This document shows, piece after piece, positions 35,334 to 44,022 of a stretch of DNA of 64,000 bases. The stretch is from assembly GCF_024746795.1 (NCBI RefSeq), contig NZ_CP080524.1:992001-1056000 (forward strand), read 5' to 3'. Source of the stretch: Mesorhizobium sp. AR10. Lineage in GTDB: Bacteria; Pseudomonadota; Alphaproteobacteria; Rhizobiales; Rhizobiaceae. The notes beneath the pieces were generated by a model. The model did not search any database, had not been told where the DNA came from, and saw only the letters and a program-made list of their open reading frames with translations. The position numbers were made by a program, and so were the translations under genes. Each line of letters begins with the position of its first letter. Positions within the stretch are counted from its first letter, which is position 1.

Positions 35334-36053
35334 ATGATAAAGAAAACCGCAAGCACACTGGCCAACTGGATCGAATTCCCGGTGCTGCTGGCCGGCCTGG
35401 TCATCGCCGCCGGGCTGTGGGCGTTCGAGGAACTGATGGAGGTGGCGCGCGCCACCACGCCGCACGCCTTCGACACCGAAATCCTGCTCGCCTTCCGCAA
35501 GGCAGGCCAGCCCGACAGCCCGATCGGCCCGCTCTGGCTGGAAGGGGCGATGCGCGACATCACCAGCCTTGGCAGCGGCAGCGTGCTGGTGCTGATCGTA
35601 GCGGCGGTGATCGTCTATCTCCTGCTGATCCGCAGGCCGGCGACCGCCCTTTTCATCTTCGTGGCGGTGGCCGGTGGTCAGGTGCTGTCGAGCCTGCTGA
35701 AAGCCGGCATCGACCGGCCGCGCCCCGAACTCGTCTCGCATCTCGTCAACGAGACGACGCTGTCCTTTCCGAGCGGCCACGCCATGCTGTCGGCAGTGAC
35801 CTATCTGACGCTTGGCGCGCTGGCATCACGCTTCCTGCATGGGCGAACGACAAAGATCTACGTGCTGGCGCTGGCGGTGCTGACGACGTTACTGGTCGGC
35901 ATCAGCCGCATCTATCTCGGCGTCCACTGGCCGTCGGACGTGCTGGCCGGCTGGTGTGCCGGCTTCACATGGGCGATACTGTGCTGGCTCACTGCCCGGG
36001 CGTGGCAGCGATGGCGCGGGCAGGCCTACGGTGACAGCGAGACTGAAGATTAA
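35334..36053 (+). CDS. PAP2-family phosphatase, membrane
   Basis: A 239-residue protein with about six helices and the three PAP2 motifs: KAGIDRPRP, PSGHA (in SFPSGHAML) and SRIYLGVHWPSD. The family removes phosphate from lipids such as undecaprenyl pyrophosphate or phosphatidic acid on the periplasmic face. Preceded by the SMR-like gene on the same strand. Confidence 0.93.
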   Translation: MIKKTASTLANWIEFPVLLAGLVIAAGLWAFEELMEVARATTPHAFDTEILLAFRKAGQPDSPIGPLWLEGAMRDITSLGSGSVLVLIVAAVIVYLLLIRRPATALFIFVAVAGGQVLSSLLKAGIDRPRPELVSHLVNETTLSFPSGHAMLSAVTYLTLGALASRFLHGRTTKIYVLALAVLTTLLVGISRIYLGVHWPSDVLAGWCAGFTWAILCWLTARAWQRWRGQAYGDSETED

Positions 36054-36153
36054 TCAGCCGGTTGATCAGTCCGTGTCCGCAGCCTGCCAGCAGGAAAACC
36101 GCCGACAGCAAGGCTGCCGATGACATCAAGGCCCTGGAAATCTTCACCTGCAT
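35989..36153 (-). CDS. possible small lipoprotein, 54 aa
   Basis: Read leftwards from ATG 36153: a hydrophobic start with a lipobox (LLSAVFLLAGCG), i.e. a plausible signal peptidase II site at Cys25. The C-terminal 20 residues overlap the 3' end of the PAP2 gene in antisense. The ribosome site (GGGAG) is too close to the start, and an internal ATG (10th codon) may be the true one. Too short for routine gene finding; it remains tentative. Confidence 0.35.
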   Translation of the reverse strand: MQVKISRALMSSAALLSAVFLLAGCGHGLINRLINLQSRCHRRPARAIAATPGQ

Positions 36154-36221
36154 CTCCCGTCAATGACGATCAACAAGCATGCTTGTCTTGTTCCCCGCCA
36201 TCCGGCTCCCCGAGAGTGATC

Positions 36222-36255
36222 ATGTTTCAAACATGCATAATAATGCTTGAAACAT
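36222..36255 (+). promoter_or_regulatory. operator and promoter of the XRE-SulP unit
   Basis: A perfect inverted repeat ATGTTTCAA / TTGAAACAT (36222-36230 and 36247-36255) with a 16-base spacer. Its right arm contains TTGAAA, a good -35, followed after 17 bases by TATACG (36270-36275) as -10. Likely bound by the XRE protein encoded at 36310, giving autorepression. Confidence 0.6.
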
Positions 36256-36309
36256 CACCATGATTGTATTATACGTTGATACCGCAGACTCAGACGGGGA
36301 TTTTGGCCG

Positions 36310-36567
36310 ATGATCACTGCCGCGCAGATGCGCGCCGCGAGGGCGCTGGCCGGCGTCGATCAGAAGACGCTCGCCGAGCGCGCCGGGGTTTCGCTTCCGA
36401 CCATCCAACGCATGGAAGCAAGCGACGGCGTGGTCAGGGGCGTGGTGGATACGCTGATGAAGGTCATCCAGGCACTCGACGAGGCCGGGGTGGAGCTGAT
36501 CAGCGAAAACCAGGCCAGCGAGCGCGGTGGCAGGGGCGTACGCCTCAAGCAGACGGCGCCGCGTTAA
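36310..36567 (+). CDS. small XRE-family regulator
   Basis: An 85-residue protein with one HTH at about residues 7-60: MRAARALAGVDQKTLAERAGVSLPTIQRME is seen in parts as DQKTLAERAGVS and LPTIQRMEAS. Preceded by a palindromic operator/promoter and followed after about 90 bases by a SulP transporter gene on the same strand, so it is a probable local repressor of that gene. Confidence 0.9.
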   Translation: MITAAQMRAARALAGVDQKTLAERAGVSLPTIQRMEASDGVVRGVVDTLMKVIQALDEAGVELISENQASERGGRGVRLKQTAPR

Positions 36568-36658
36568 ACCCTCCGCCGAGTCGGCAGACATAAGTCGCGA
36601 CGCGACCGCCGACGTTCCTGCCGACGATCCCGCCGCCTTCACGGAGCGGAAGGCATTC

Positions 36659-38368
36659 ATGGACCAGAGCCGTAGGGCAAGCCGGCATCCGGCGCGGCCG
36701 ACATTTTCCGAACTGTTCACGCCGAAGCTGGTGACGGTCTGGCGCGAGGGTTACCACCTGGCGCAGTTCAAGGCCGACTTCATGGCCGGACTGACCGTCG
36801 CCATCGTGGCGCTGCCGCTGTCGATGGCGATCGCGATTGCGTCGGGGGTGACGCCGGAGCGCGGCCTGTTCACGGCCATCATCGGCGGTTTCATCGTCTC
36901 GGCACTCGGCGGCAGCCGTTTCCAGATCGGCGGCCCGGCCGGCGCCTTCATCGTGCTGGTGGCGGCGACGGTGCAGCGCGAAGGCGTCGACGGACTGCTC
37001 CTGGCAACGATGATGTCGGGCGTCTTCCTGCTCGCCATCGGCTATCTCAGGCTCGGCACCTACATCAAATTCATCCCCTACCCGGTGACGGTCGGTTTCA
37101 CCGCCGGCATCGCCATCATCATCTTCTCCGGCCAGATCGTCGAATTGTTCGGGCTGAAGCTGACGGGCACCGAACCCGGGCCGCTGCTGCCGAAGCTGAT
37201 GGCGATCAGCGAGGCGGCCGGCACGCTGAACATATCGGCGACGCTGGTGGCGGCGCTGACAATCGCCACCATCGTCGGGCTGAAGCGGTGGCGGCCCGGC
37301 TGGCCGGGCATGCTGATCGCCGTCGGGCTGGCCTCGCTGGTGGTGGCGCTGCTGGCTCTGCCGGCGGAAACGATCGGCACGCGCTATGGCGGCATTCCGC
37401 GCAGCCTGCCCTTCCCGGCGCTGCCGGCGTTCAGCCTCGACAAGGCGATCGCGGTGTTGCCGGACGCTATCGCTTTCGCGCTGCTCGGCGCCATCGAATC
37501 TTTGCTGTCGGCCGTCGTCGCCGACGGCATGACGGGACGGCGACACCGCTCCAATTGCGAGCTGGTGGCGCAAGGCTTCGCCAACATCGCGTCTGCCCTG
37601 TTCGGCGGCATGTGCACCACCGGCACCATCGCCCGCACCGCCACCAATGTGCGGGCCGGCGCGCATGGGCCGGTCTCGGGCATGCTGCATTCGCTGTTCC
37701 TGCTGGTCTTCATGCTGGCGGCGGCACCGCTGGCCAGCTACATCCCGCTTGCCGCCCTTGCCGGGGTGCTGGCGGTCGTCTGCTGGAACATGTTCGAAAA
37801 ACAGGCCTTCGCCACGCTGCTGCGCGCTTCGCGCGGCGACGCGCTGGTGCTGATGGCGACCTTCCTGATCGTCGTCTTCCGCGATCTCACCGAAGGCATC
37901 GTCGTCGGCTTTGCGCTCGGCTCGATCCTGTTCATCGACCGCATGGCCAAGAGCATCGCGGTGGAGGCAGACCAGTCGCTGGCGCAGGAGGATGTCGCCG
38001 ACAGCACCAGCGCCTATGACGCCAGCGAGGCGAGCGATGCCGATACCGTCGTCTATCGGATTTCGGGCGCCTTCTTCTTCGGCGCCGCCTCGACCGTCGG
38101 CACAGTGCTCGACCGCATCGCCGACCAGCGCAAGAATTTCATCCTCGACTGTTCGGCGGTGCCGTTTTTCGATTCGACCGCAGCCAATGTCATCGAAGGC
38201 GCCGCCCACAAGGCAAAGCGCGCCGGCGTGCGTTTTATCATATCAGGCGCCTCGCCACAGATACGGCGCATGCTGATCAACCACGGCGTCAAGCGCCCGC
38301 TGGTGACCTACGCCGCCTCGATCCGCGACGCGCGGGCGCAGCTGAACGGGAAACGAGGGACGCAGTAG
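36659..38368 (+). CDS. SulP-family anion transporter with STAS domain
   Basis: A 569-residue protein. The transmembrane SLC26/SulP core (about residues 40-430) starts DFMAGLTVAIVALPLSMAIAIASG and has FRDLTEGIVVGFALG near its end. A cytoplasmic STAS domain (about 460-560) holds LDCSAVPFFDSTAANVI. SulP members carry sulfate, bicarbonate or other anions, usually with sodium or protons; the substrate here is unknown. ATG 36659 follows GGAAGG. Confidence 0.92.
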   Translation: MDQSRRASRHPARPTFSELFTPKLVTVWREGYHLAQFKADFMAGLTVAIVALPLSMAIAIASGVTPERGLFTAIIGGFIVSALGGSRFQIGGPAGAFIVLVAATVQREGVDGLLLATMMSGVFLLAIGYLRLGTYIKFIPYPVTVGFTAGIAIIIFSGQIVELFGLKLTGTEPGPLLPKLMAISEAAGTLNISATLVAALTIATIVGLKRWRPGWPGMLIAVGLASLVVALLALPAETIGTRYGGIPRSLPFPALPAFSLDKAIAVLPDAIAFALLGAIESLLSAVVADGMTGRRHRSNCELVAQGFANIASALFGGMCTTGTIARTATNVRAGAHGPVSGMLHSLFLLVFMLAAAPLASYIPLAALAGVLAVVCWNMFEKQAFATLLRASRGDALVLMATFLIVVFRDLTEGIVVGFALGSILFIDRMAKSIAVEADQSLAQEDVADSTSAYDASEASDADTVVYRISGAFFFGAASTVGTVLDRIADQRKNFILDCSAVPFFDSTAANVIEGAAHKAKRAGVRFIISGASPQIRRMLINHGVKRPLVTYAASIRDARAQLNGKRGTQ

Positions 38369-38395
38369 CAACCGGGGTTGCCGGCCGCTGGCCAC

Positions 38396-39043
38396 TCAGC
38401 CAGTCAGTTGCTTGCCGGTGTTAACCGCCAATTGAGCATCGAAAGCACGCTTGTAGGCAGACCGCGCTTCGCCGCGGGCCACATAGGCGGAGAGGTTCGG
38501 ATCCAGCATACCCGACGCTTTCACCCTGAGCAGCACCGACACCATCATCAGGTCGCCCGCGCTGAACGCGCCATCGAGCCAGTCGGCATCGCCAAGGTGA
38601 CGGGAAAGTTGGCCCAGCCGTGTGCGGATGCGATCCTCGACGAGAGGCATGCGTTGCGCGGACCAGGGCTTGTCGCCCTCGAGGATCCTGGCGGTTACGA
38701 GTTCAAGGATCGGCGGCTCCACCGAGCTGAGCGCGGCGAACATCCATGTGATCGCGCGCGCCCGGGCATTCGCATCGTCTGGCAACAGGCCCGCATGGCG
38801 CTCCGCGATATGGAACACGATCGCCCCCGTCTCGAACAGGCCGAGATCGCCTTCTTCGTAAGTCGGAATCTGCCCAAAAGGATTAAGCGCCAGATGTGCG
38901 GGTTCCTTCATCGCCCTGAACGAAACAAGACGAACCTCGTAGGGTTGACCCACTTCTTCCAGCGCCCAGCGAACGCGCGTATCGCGCGCCAGTCCCTTGC
39001 CGCCATCTGGCGACCGTTCAAAGGCTGTGATGGTCGGGGTCAT
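38396..39043 (-). CDS. glutathione S-transferase family protein
   Basis: A 215-residue protein. The thioredoxin-like N-terminal part contains TRVRWALEEVGQPYEVRLVSF and NPFGQIPTYEEGDLGLFETGAI (seen as NPFGQIPTY and LFETGAI), typical of GST. The all-helical C-terminal domain ends with WLDGAFSAGDLMM. Cytosolic. Specific substrate is unknown. It is divergent from the small ORF and amidohydrolase. Confidence 0.9.
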   Translation of the reverse strand: MTPTITAFERSPDGGKGLARDTRVRWALEEVGQPYEVRLVSFRAMKEPAHLALNPFGQIPTYEEGDLGLFETGAIVFHIAERHAGLLPDDANARARAITWMFAALSSVEPPILELVTARILEGDKPWSAQRMPLVEDRIRTRLGQLSRHLGDADWLDGAFSAGDLMMVSVLLRVKASGMLDPNLSAYVARGEARSAYKRAFDAQLAVNTGKQLTG

Positions 39044-39055
39044 TGAAGGCTCCGG

Positions 39056-39232
39056 ATGATTGGCATGATGCTGTCGGGCGTGATGTGCGTGATTGCGACT
39101 ATGTTTTCTATTTGGTTCTTGAGCTTTGTATCCAGAGGACGAACGACCGGCGCGGCTCCCGACAACTTGCCTCGATTTCTCTGGGCCATGGGATTTCGCG
39201 GTCCGATTCTTCTGCGCGGCCGTTACCGGTGA
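39056..39232 (+). CDS. possible small membrane protein, 58 aa
   Basis: From ATG 39056 (GAAGG 6 bases before): a hydrophobic segment, SGVMCVIATMFSIWFLSFV, followed by a basic tail (SRGRTTG, FRGPILLRGRYR). One membrane helix with positive-inside tail. It fills most of the gap between the GST and amidohydrolase genes. No homologue recognised; proposed from ribosome site and composition only. Confidence 0.42.
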   Translation: MIGMMLSGVMCVIATMFSIWFLSFVSRGRTTGAAPDNLPRFLWAMGFRGPILLRGRYR

Positions 39233-39268
39233 ACGACCTGAAACCCTTCCGTCGGCGAAGGTCTCAAA

Positions 39269-40480
39269 ATGGCGCTTGGCAGAAATTCGGCTGCGCGTGC
39301 TATGAAGAATTCAGCGAAAGCGGAGAAAAACGTGACCCTGACCAATCGAGACATTGTCGAGCTTACGGCGTGGCGGCGCAAGCTGCACCAGCATCCGGAA
39401 ATCTCGAATGAAGAGGAGAGGACCGCGCGGGAGGTCGTCGACTTCCTCGCCGATACAAGGCCGGACAAGGTGCTGACCGGATTGGGTGGGCACGGCGTGG
39501 CGGCGGTCTATGAAAGCGGCAAGGCGGGACCAACGGTGCTGTTTCGCTCGGAACTCGATGCGCTGCCGATCCACGAACTTTCGGGTGCGCCCCATTCATC
39601 GCTCGTGCCAGGCAAATCGCATATGTGTGGCCATGACGGACACACTGCGATCCTCGCGTCCCTTGGCCTTCAGCTTGGGCGCACGAGACCCGCTCGAGGC
39701 CGTGTCGTGCTGATGTTTCAGCCGGCGGAAGAAACGGGCAACGGAGCAGCCGGCGTCGTCGCCGATCCGCGCTTCGGCGCGATCGCGCCGGATTTCGCTT
39801 TCTCGTTGCACAATCTGCCGGGCGTACCGCTCGGCGAGGTCCGACTCAAAACGGGCGTGGTGAACTGTGCATCACGCGGCATGCGCATCGTGCTGGACGG
39901 GAAGACCGCGCATTCGTCCATGCCGGAGACCGGCGTTTCGCCCATGATGGCAATCAGCCAGCTGATGCCGGCACTGCCGGCGCTCGGGCGCGGAACCTTC
40001 GCCGACGACGACTTCAGCATGGTCACCGTCACCCATGCCACGATGGGCGAAGCCGTGTTCGGCATCGCGCCCGGTTATGCCGAGGTCTGGGCGACGCTGC
40101 GCACCCGCCGCGACGACCGTATGGCAAACCTGTGTGCTGCCGCGGAAGCGCTGGTCACGCGAATCGCCGGCGAGCATCGTTTGTCACCACGGTTCGATTA
40201 TCACGAGGTGTTCGTTGCCAGCGTCAACGCACCGGAGGCGGTGGAACATCTGCGGCTGGCGCTCGATGAAGAGGGCGTCTTGCATGGAGAGGAAGGCCTG
40301 CCGATGCGCGCCTCGGAAGATTTTGGCGTGTTCGGCCACAAGGCAGCGTCGGCCATGTTCTTCCTGGGCGCAGGCGAGCGGTACCCGGCACTGCACAATC
40401 CGGACTATGACTTTCCCGACGACCTGATCCCGATTGGGTCAAAGGTATTCATGCGCACAGTGCGCAACCTTCTGGGCTAA
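39269..40480 (+). CDS. M20-family amidohydrolase
   Basis: A 403-residue metallohydrolase of the M20D (IAA-amino acid/hippurate hydrolase) branch. RRKLHQHPEISNEEERT at the start, SHMCGHDGHTAIL and FQPAEETGNGA hold metal ligands and the catalytic Glu, then MRASEDFGVFG near the C-terminus. It cleaves an N-acyl amino acid or a similar amide; substrate unknown. ATG 39269 has GAAGG 8 bases upstream. Confidence 0.9.
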   Translation: MALGRNSAARAMKNSAKAEKNVTLTNRDIVELTAWRRKLHQHPEISNEEERTAREVVDFLADTRPDKVLTGLGGHGVAAVYESGKAGPTVLFRSELDALPIHELSGAPHSSLVPGKSHMCGHDGHTAILASLGLQLGRTRPARGRVVLMFQPAEETGNGAAGVVADPRFGAIAPDFAFSLHNLPGVPLGEVRLKTGVVNCASRGMRIVLDGKTAHSSMPETGVSPMMAISQLMPALPALGRGTFADDDFSMVTVTHATMGEAVFGIAPGYAEVWATLRTRRDDRMANLCAAAEALVTRIAGEHRLSPRFDYHEVFVASVNAPEAVEHLRLALDEEGVLHGEEGLPMRASEDFGVFGHKAASAMFFLGAGERYPALHNPDYDFPDDLIPIGSKVFMRTVRNLLG

Positions 40481-40543
40481 TTTCAGCTGAAGTCAGGCGG
40501 CAGCATCACAATGGCGCCGCCTGAACTCCAGGGCAGTGCTTCC

Positions 40544-41470
40544 TCAAACGGTCGCTTCGATTGGCTCGGCAAGCTTCGGGTTTGCGCGCGCAGCGATCAG
40601 GCAGCCGACGACGATCAGGCATCCACCTGTCAGCGTGGTCCAGGCTGCCTCCTCGTCGAAGAAAAACCAGCCAAGCGCGATCGCCCAGATGAAGGCCGAG
40701 TATTCCATTGGGATGAGATATTGCGCTTCGGCGCGGGCGTAGGCCCAACTCATCAGGAATTGGCCGGCAAGCGACAGCACCGTCACCCCAACCAAGGGAA
40801 GCCAGAGATTGCTCGGCAAGGCGACAGCGAGCCACGGCGCGGCAAGACCGAGGATGATTGCAACGAAAAGGTTCTGGAACAACATGATCTCGATTGGCTT
40901 GGCCAACAGCGCCTGTTGCCGGGCAAGGATTAGATTGTAGCCGTAGAACACCGTCGATACGAGCACCGCTGCCGTGCCAAGCAGGGCATCTTGCGAATAG
41001 CTGGCCTGCCCGAACTGGCCGGCTACTATTATCGCGACGCCAGCGATGCCGGCGATCGATGCCCAGATTGCCTGCCGCCGGATTCGTTCGCCCAGCAACA
41101 GCGCGGCGAGGAAGAGAGCGAACAAAGGCGCGACAAAGCTGAGCCCGATCGCCTCCGCCAGCGGCAGCCTGCCGAGACCCCAAAAGAAACAAATGATCGT
41201 GATGCCGACAACAGCGGCACGCAGCACATGCAGCCTCAGCACCGGGATGGTTGGCTTTGAGCGCGTCCCTCCCGACCAGGCTGCGCCCGCGATGACAGTC
41301 GCGACCATGCTGCGCCACAGCACCGTGTTGTAGACGCCCACGGCAATCACCAGGGTCTTCATTACCGCATCCATCCCGGACAACAGGAAGATAGCGAGCG
41401 CGCATGCGAGCACCGGGATCATCGGGGAAACGGCGCCGGACAGGCTGGATGTCTTCACGGCTGCATTCAT
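40544..41470 (-). CDS. EamA/DMT-family transporter
   Basis: A 308-residue protein with ten helices made of two EamA repeats (helices 1-5 and 6-10). Block CFFWGLGRLPLAEAIGLSFVAP in the first half and SWAYARAEAQYLIPMEY in the second are typical of RhaT/YdcZ-like exporters. Substrate unknown. Convergent with the M20 amidohydrolase gene. Confidence 0.9.
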   Translation of the reverse strand: MNAAVKTSSLSGAVSPMIPVLACALAIFLLSGMDAVMKTLVIAVGVYNTVLWRSMVATVIAGAAWSGGTRSKPTIPVLRLHVLRAAVVGITIICFFWGLGRLPLAEAIGLSFVAPLFALFLAALLLGERIRRQAIWASIAGIAGVAIIVAGQFGQASYSQDALLGTAAVLVSTVFYGYNLILARQQALLAKPIEIMLFQNLFVAIILGLAAPWLAVALPSNLWLPLVGVTVLSLAGQFLMSWAYARAEAQYLIPMEYSAFIWAIALGWFFFDEEAAWTTLTGGCLIVVGCLIAARANPKLAEPIEATV

Positions 41471-41593
41471 TGCAGCCGGATATCTCAGAGCGAACGGCAG
41501 GACCAGATGGCAGCCCCGTCGATATGCAGGTCCAATCCCGATCGGCGCCGCGTCCGCCGCGACGACTGTGGCGGTCTCTTATTCATTAAGCGA

Positions 41594-42193
41594 TTACTCG
41601 TTGAGCGATCTCGGACCGCTGACGAACGGGCTTCCCCTGACATAAAATCGCAGCGGGCGGTTCGCATCCTTCGAAATGCCGATCCTGATGCTCTGCCCGA
41701 TCTCACCGGGTTCATAGCCATCGCGTGCGAGCCATAGAGGCCCTTGCCGGCAAAGATCGAGCCCGTCGAGCGAACGGTCAATCCGCAACGCCGCTGCGAG
41801 CCTTCCCGGTCCTCGCGCCAGGTCGCGCAAGCGCTCGACGCCGCGATTGAGCCGCATGACCGCTATGCCTTCGAGCGGCTCAAGCGCCCTGATCAGGACG
41901 CCGGTTCCGATCCCGGGCATCTCGCTCGAGACATTCAGCATGTATGAGATGCCGTAGGCGAGATAGACATAGGCGTGCCCGCGCTCGAGAAACAGCGAAC
42001 GATTGCGCGGGGTCATCCCCCGGTAGCCGTGCCCGGCGGCGTCGCCGACGACATAGGCCTCTGTCTCGACAATGCGGCCGCTGACGACGCCTTCAGGCAG
42101 TTCCCGCACCACGACCTTGCCAAGGAGAGAGCGGGCGAGAGCGGCCGTATCATTCGGCAGCTGCGAACGGGCGAGCGGGCGGCGGATGACCAT
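41594..42193 (-). CDS. 3-methyladenine DNA glycosylase (AAG/MPG family)
   Basis: A 199-residue protein matching the MPG family: ARSLLGKVVVRE, RIVETEAYVVGDAAGHGYRG (ETEAY with catalytic Glu), TPRNRSLF, AYVYLAYGISYMLNV, GPGRLAAAL. It removes alkylated purines from DNA (base excision repair). Full length compared with the family (about 200). The gene starts 18 bases after the remains of another gene (42212-42331). Confidence 0.95.
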   Translation of the reverse strand: MVIRRPLARSQLPNDTAALARSLLGKVVVRELPEGVVSGRIVETEAYVVGDAAGHGYRGMTPRNRSLFLERGHAYVYLAYGISYMLNVSSEMPGIGTGVLIRALEPLEGIAVMRLNRGVERLRDLARGPGRLAAALRIDRSLDGLDLCRQGPLWLARDGYEPGEIGQSIRIGISKDANRPLRFYVRGSPFVSGPRSLNE

Positions 42194-42211
42194 CCTTACG
42201 CCGGCCAGGTT

Positions 42212-42331
42212 TCAGGGCATCCACTCGACCCATTGCGCGCGCGAAGGCCCCGGCTCGAACGGATCGGCGAAATACTGGGTCTCGCGGGCCACCTCGCCAT
42301 CGAGGAACTCACCGCCACCCCAAAGCTGGAG
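42212..42331 (-). pseudogene. 3' remnant of a SnoaL/NTF2-like protein gene
   Basis: On the minus strand, in a frame different from the LLM gene, about 39 codons read GGGEFLDGEVARETQYFADP then RAQWVEWMP and a stop at 42212-42214. This is the end of a SnoaL-like (NTF2 fold) protein, where the pattern RETQYFADPF..RAQWVE is common. The 5' part is missing; the LLM oxidoreductase gene ends inside it. A deletion or recombination appears to have joined the two. No start or ribosome site. Confidence 0.55.
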
Positions 42332-43328
42332 CGATTTGGGTCAGGATCGCTTCGATGACGTGCGCGTTGTATTCGACGCCGAGCTGGTTCGGCACGGTGA
42401 GCAGCAGCGTATCGGCTTCCGCGATCGCCTCGTCACCCTTTAGTTGCTCAATGAGGACATCCGGCTCGGCGGCATAGCTGCGTCCGAAGACGGCGAGTTT
42501 TTCGGACTCGATGTACCCGAAGTGATCCTGGCTGTCGCTGCGGCCGAAGTAGGCACGGTCGCGATCGTCCACCAGCGCGAAGATGCTGCGGCTGACGGAG
42601 ACCCGCGGCTCGCGTGCATGTCCGGCTTCTTTCCAGGCGGCGCGGTACATGCGGATCTGCTCGGCCTGCTGGATGTGAAATGGTTTTCCGCTCTCGTCGA
42701 ACTTGAGGGTGGAACTCTGCAAGTTCATCCCCAGTTTCGCGGCCCATTGCGCCGTGGCGTTGGTGGCGGCACCCCACCAGATCCGCTCGCGAAGCCCTTC
42801 CGAATGGGGTTCGAGACGCAGCAGCCCAGGCGGGTTCGGAAACATCGGCTGCGGGTTGGGTTGCGCGAAGCCCTTTCCCTGCAGCACGTCGAGGAACACG
42901 TTTGTGTGGCGACGGGCCATGTCGGCGTCGCTCTCTCCTTCCGTCGGTGCATAGCCAAAGTAGCGCCATCCCTCGATGACCTGCTCAGGCGAGCCACGAC
43001 TAATGCCGAGTTGGAGGCGCCCGCCGGCAATCAGATCGGCCGCACCCGCGTCCTCGGCCATGTAGAGTGGGTTCTCATACCGCATATCGATCACGGCCGT
43101 GCCAATCTCGATGCGGCTGGTCTTGGCGCCGATCGCAGCCAGAAGCGGGAACGGCGAGCTGAGTTGGCGGGCGAAGTGATGCACGCGGAAATACGCTCCA
43201 TCCGCGCCAAGTTCTTCGGCGGCGACGGCCAGATCGATGGATTGCAGCAGCGTGTCGGATGCAGACCGTGTCTGCGATTGCTGCGAGGGCGTCCAATGTC
43301 CGAATGACAGAAAACCGATTTTCTTCAT
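42309..43328 (-). CDS. LLM-class flavin-dependent oxidoreductase
   Basis: A 339-residue luciferase-like monooxygenase. FRVHHFARQLSSPFPLLAAIGAKT near residue 47, IEIGTAVIDMRYENPLYMAEDAG and GRLQLGISRGSPEQVI are family blocks. It uses reduced FMN; substrate unknown. The N-terminal MKKIGFLSFGHW fits the usual first strand, so ATG 43328 is well placed. Its 3' end overlaps a SnoaL-like gene remnant. Confidence 0.92.
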   Translation of the reverse strand: MKKIGFLSFGHWTPSQQSQTRSASDTLLQSIDLAVAAEELGADGAYFRVHHFARQLSSPFPLLAAIGAKTSRIEIGTAVIDMRYENPLYMAEDAGAADLIAGGRLQLGISRGSPEQVIEGWRYFGYAPTEGESDADMARRHTNVFLDVLQGKGFAQPNPQPMFPNPPGLLRLEPHSEGLRERIWWGAATNATAQWAAKLGMNLQSSTLKFDESGKPFHIQQAEQIRMYRAAWKEAGHAREPRVSVSRSIFALVDDRDRAYFGRSDSQDHFGYIESEKLAVFGRSYAAEPDVLIEQLKGDEAIAEADTLLLTVPNQLGVEYNAHVIEAILTQIAPALGWR

Positions 43329-43516
43329 GAAATGAGCCGCGTTAGCGTTGGGGTCAGTGTCATCTAATGACGCAACTGTCGATTCGCCAGCAACACAGCG
43401 GTTGGCTTCGCTGCGCGGCTGGTTTCCAGGTTGAGAAAGACGGGCGGCGACCTATTTCGCAAGAGCGGAAGAGACTCAGGGATGAGATTTTGGCTCTAAA
43501 TCGAGAGGAACACGCA

Positions 43517-44005
43517 ATGCCAAAGAACACGATTTGCGTCTGGTACGACAAGGAGGCCGAGGCTGCGGCCCACTTCTACGCCAAAACCTTTCCCGATAGC
43601 GCTGTGGGTGCCATCCACCGTGCACCCAGTGACTTTCCGTCCGGCAAGCAGGGCGACGTATTGGTTGTCGAATTCACAGTTGCCGGCATTCCTTGTATCG
43701 GCCTAAACGGCGGTTCCGCTTTCAAACAGAGCGAGGCCTTCTCGTTCCAGATCGCCACCGACGACCAGCAAGAGACCGACCGCTACTGGAATGCCATCGT
43801 CGGCAATGGTGGCGAGGAGAGTGCGTGCGGCTGGTGCAAGGACAAATGGGGTGTGTCCTGGCAAATCACGCCGCGCACACTGACCGAGGCGATGGCGGCC
43901 GGCGGCGACGAAGCCAAGCGCGCGTTCGATGCGATGATGGACATGAAGAAGATCGACGTCGCAGCGATCGACGCGGCGCGGCGTGGCAAGAGTCATCGGC
44001 TCTGA
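43517..44005 (+). CDS. VOC-superfamily PhnB-like protein
   Basis: A 162-residue protein of the 3-demethylubiquinone-9 methyltransferase-like (PhnB) group: VWYDKEAEAAAHFYAKTFPDS, then LNGGSAFKQSEAFSFQI, CGWCKDKWGVSWQITP. Fold is glyoxalase/VOC. Enzymatic role unknown; the family name is historic. ATG 43517 follows GAGGAA. Confidence 0.9.
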   Translation: MPKNTICVWYDKEAEAAAHFYAKTFPDSAVGAIHRAPSDFPSGKQGDVLVVEFTVAGIPCIGLNGGSAFKQSEAFSFQIATDDQQETDRYWNAIVGNGGEESACGWCKDKWGVSWQITPRTLTEAMAAGGDEAKRAFDAMMDMKKIDVAAIDAARRGKSHRL

Positions 44006-44022
44006 GGCGCCGGTTGTCGTTC

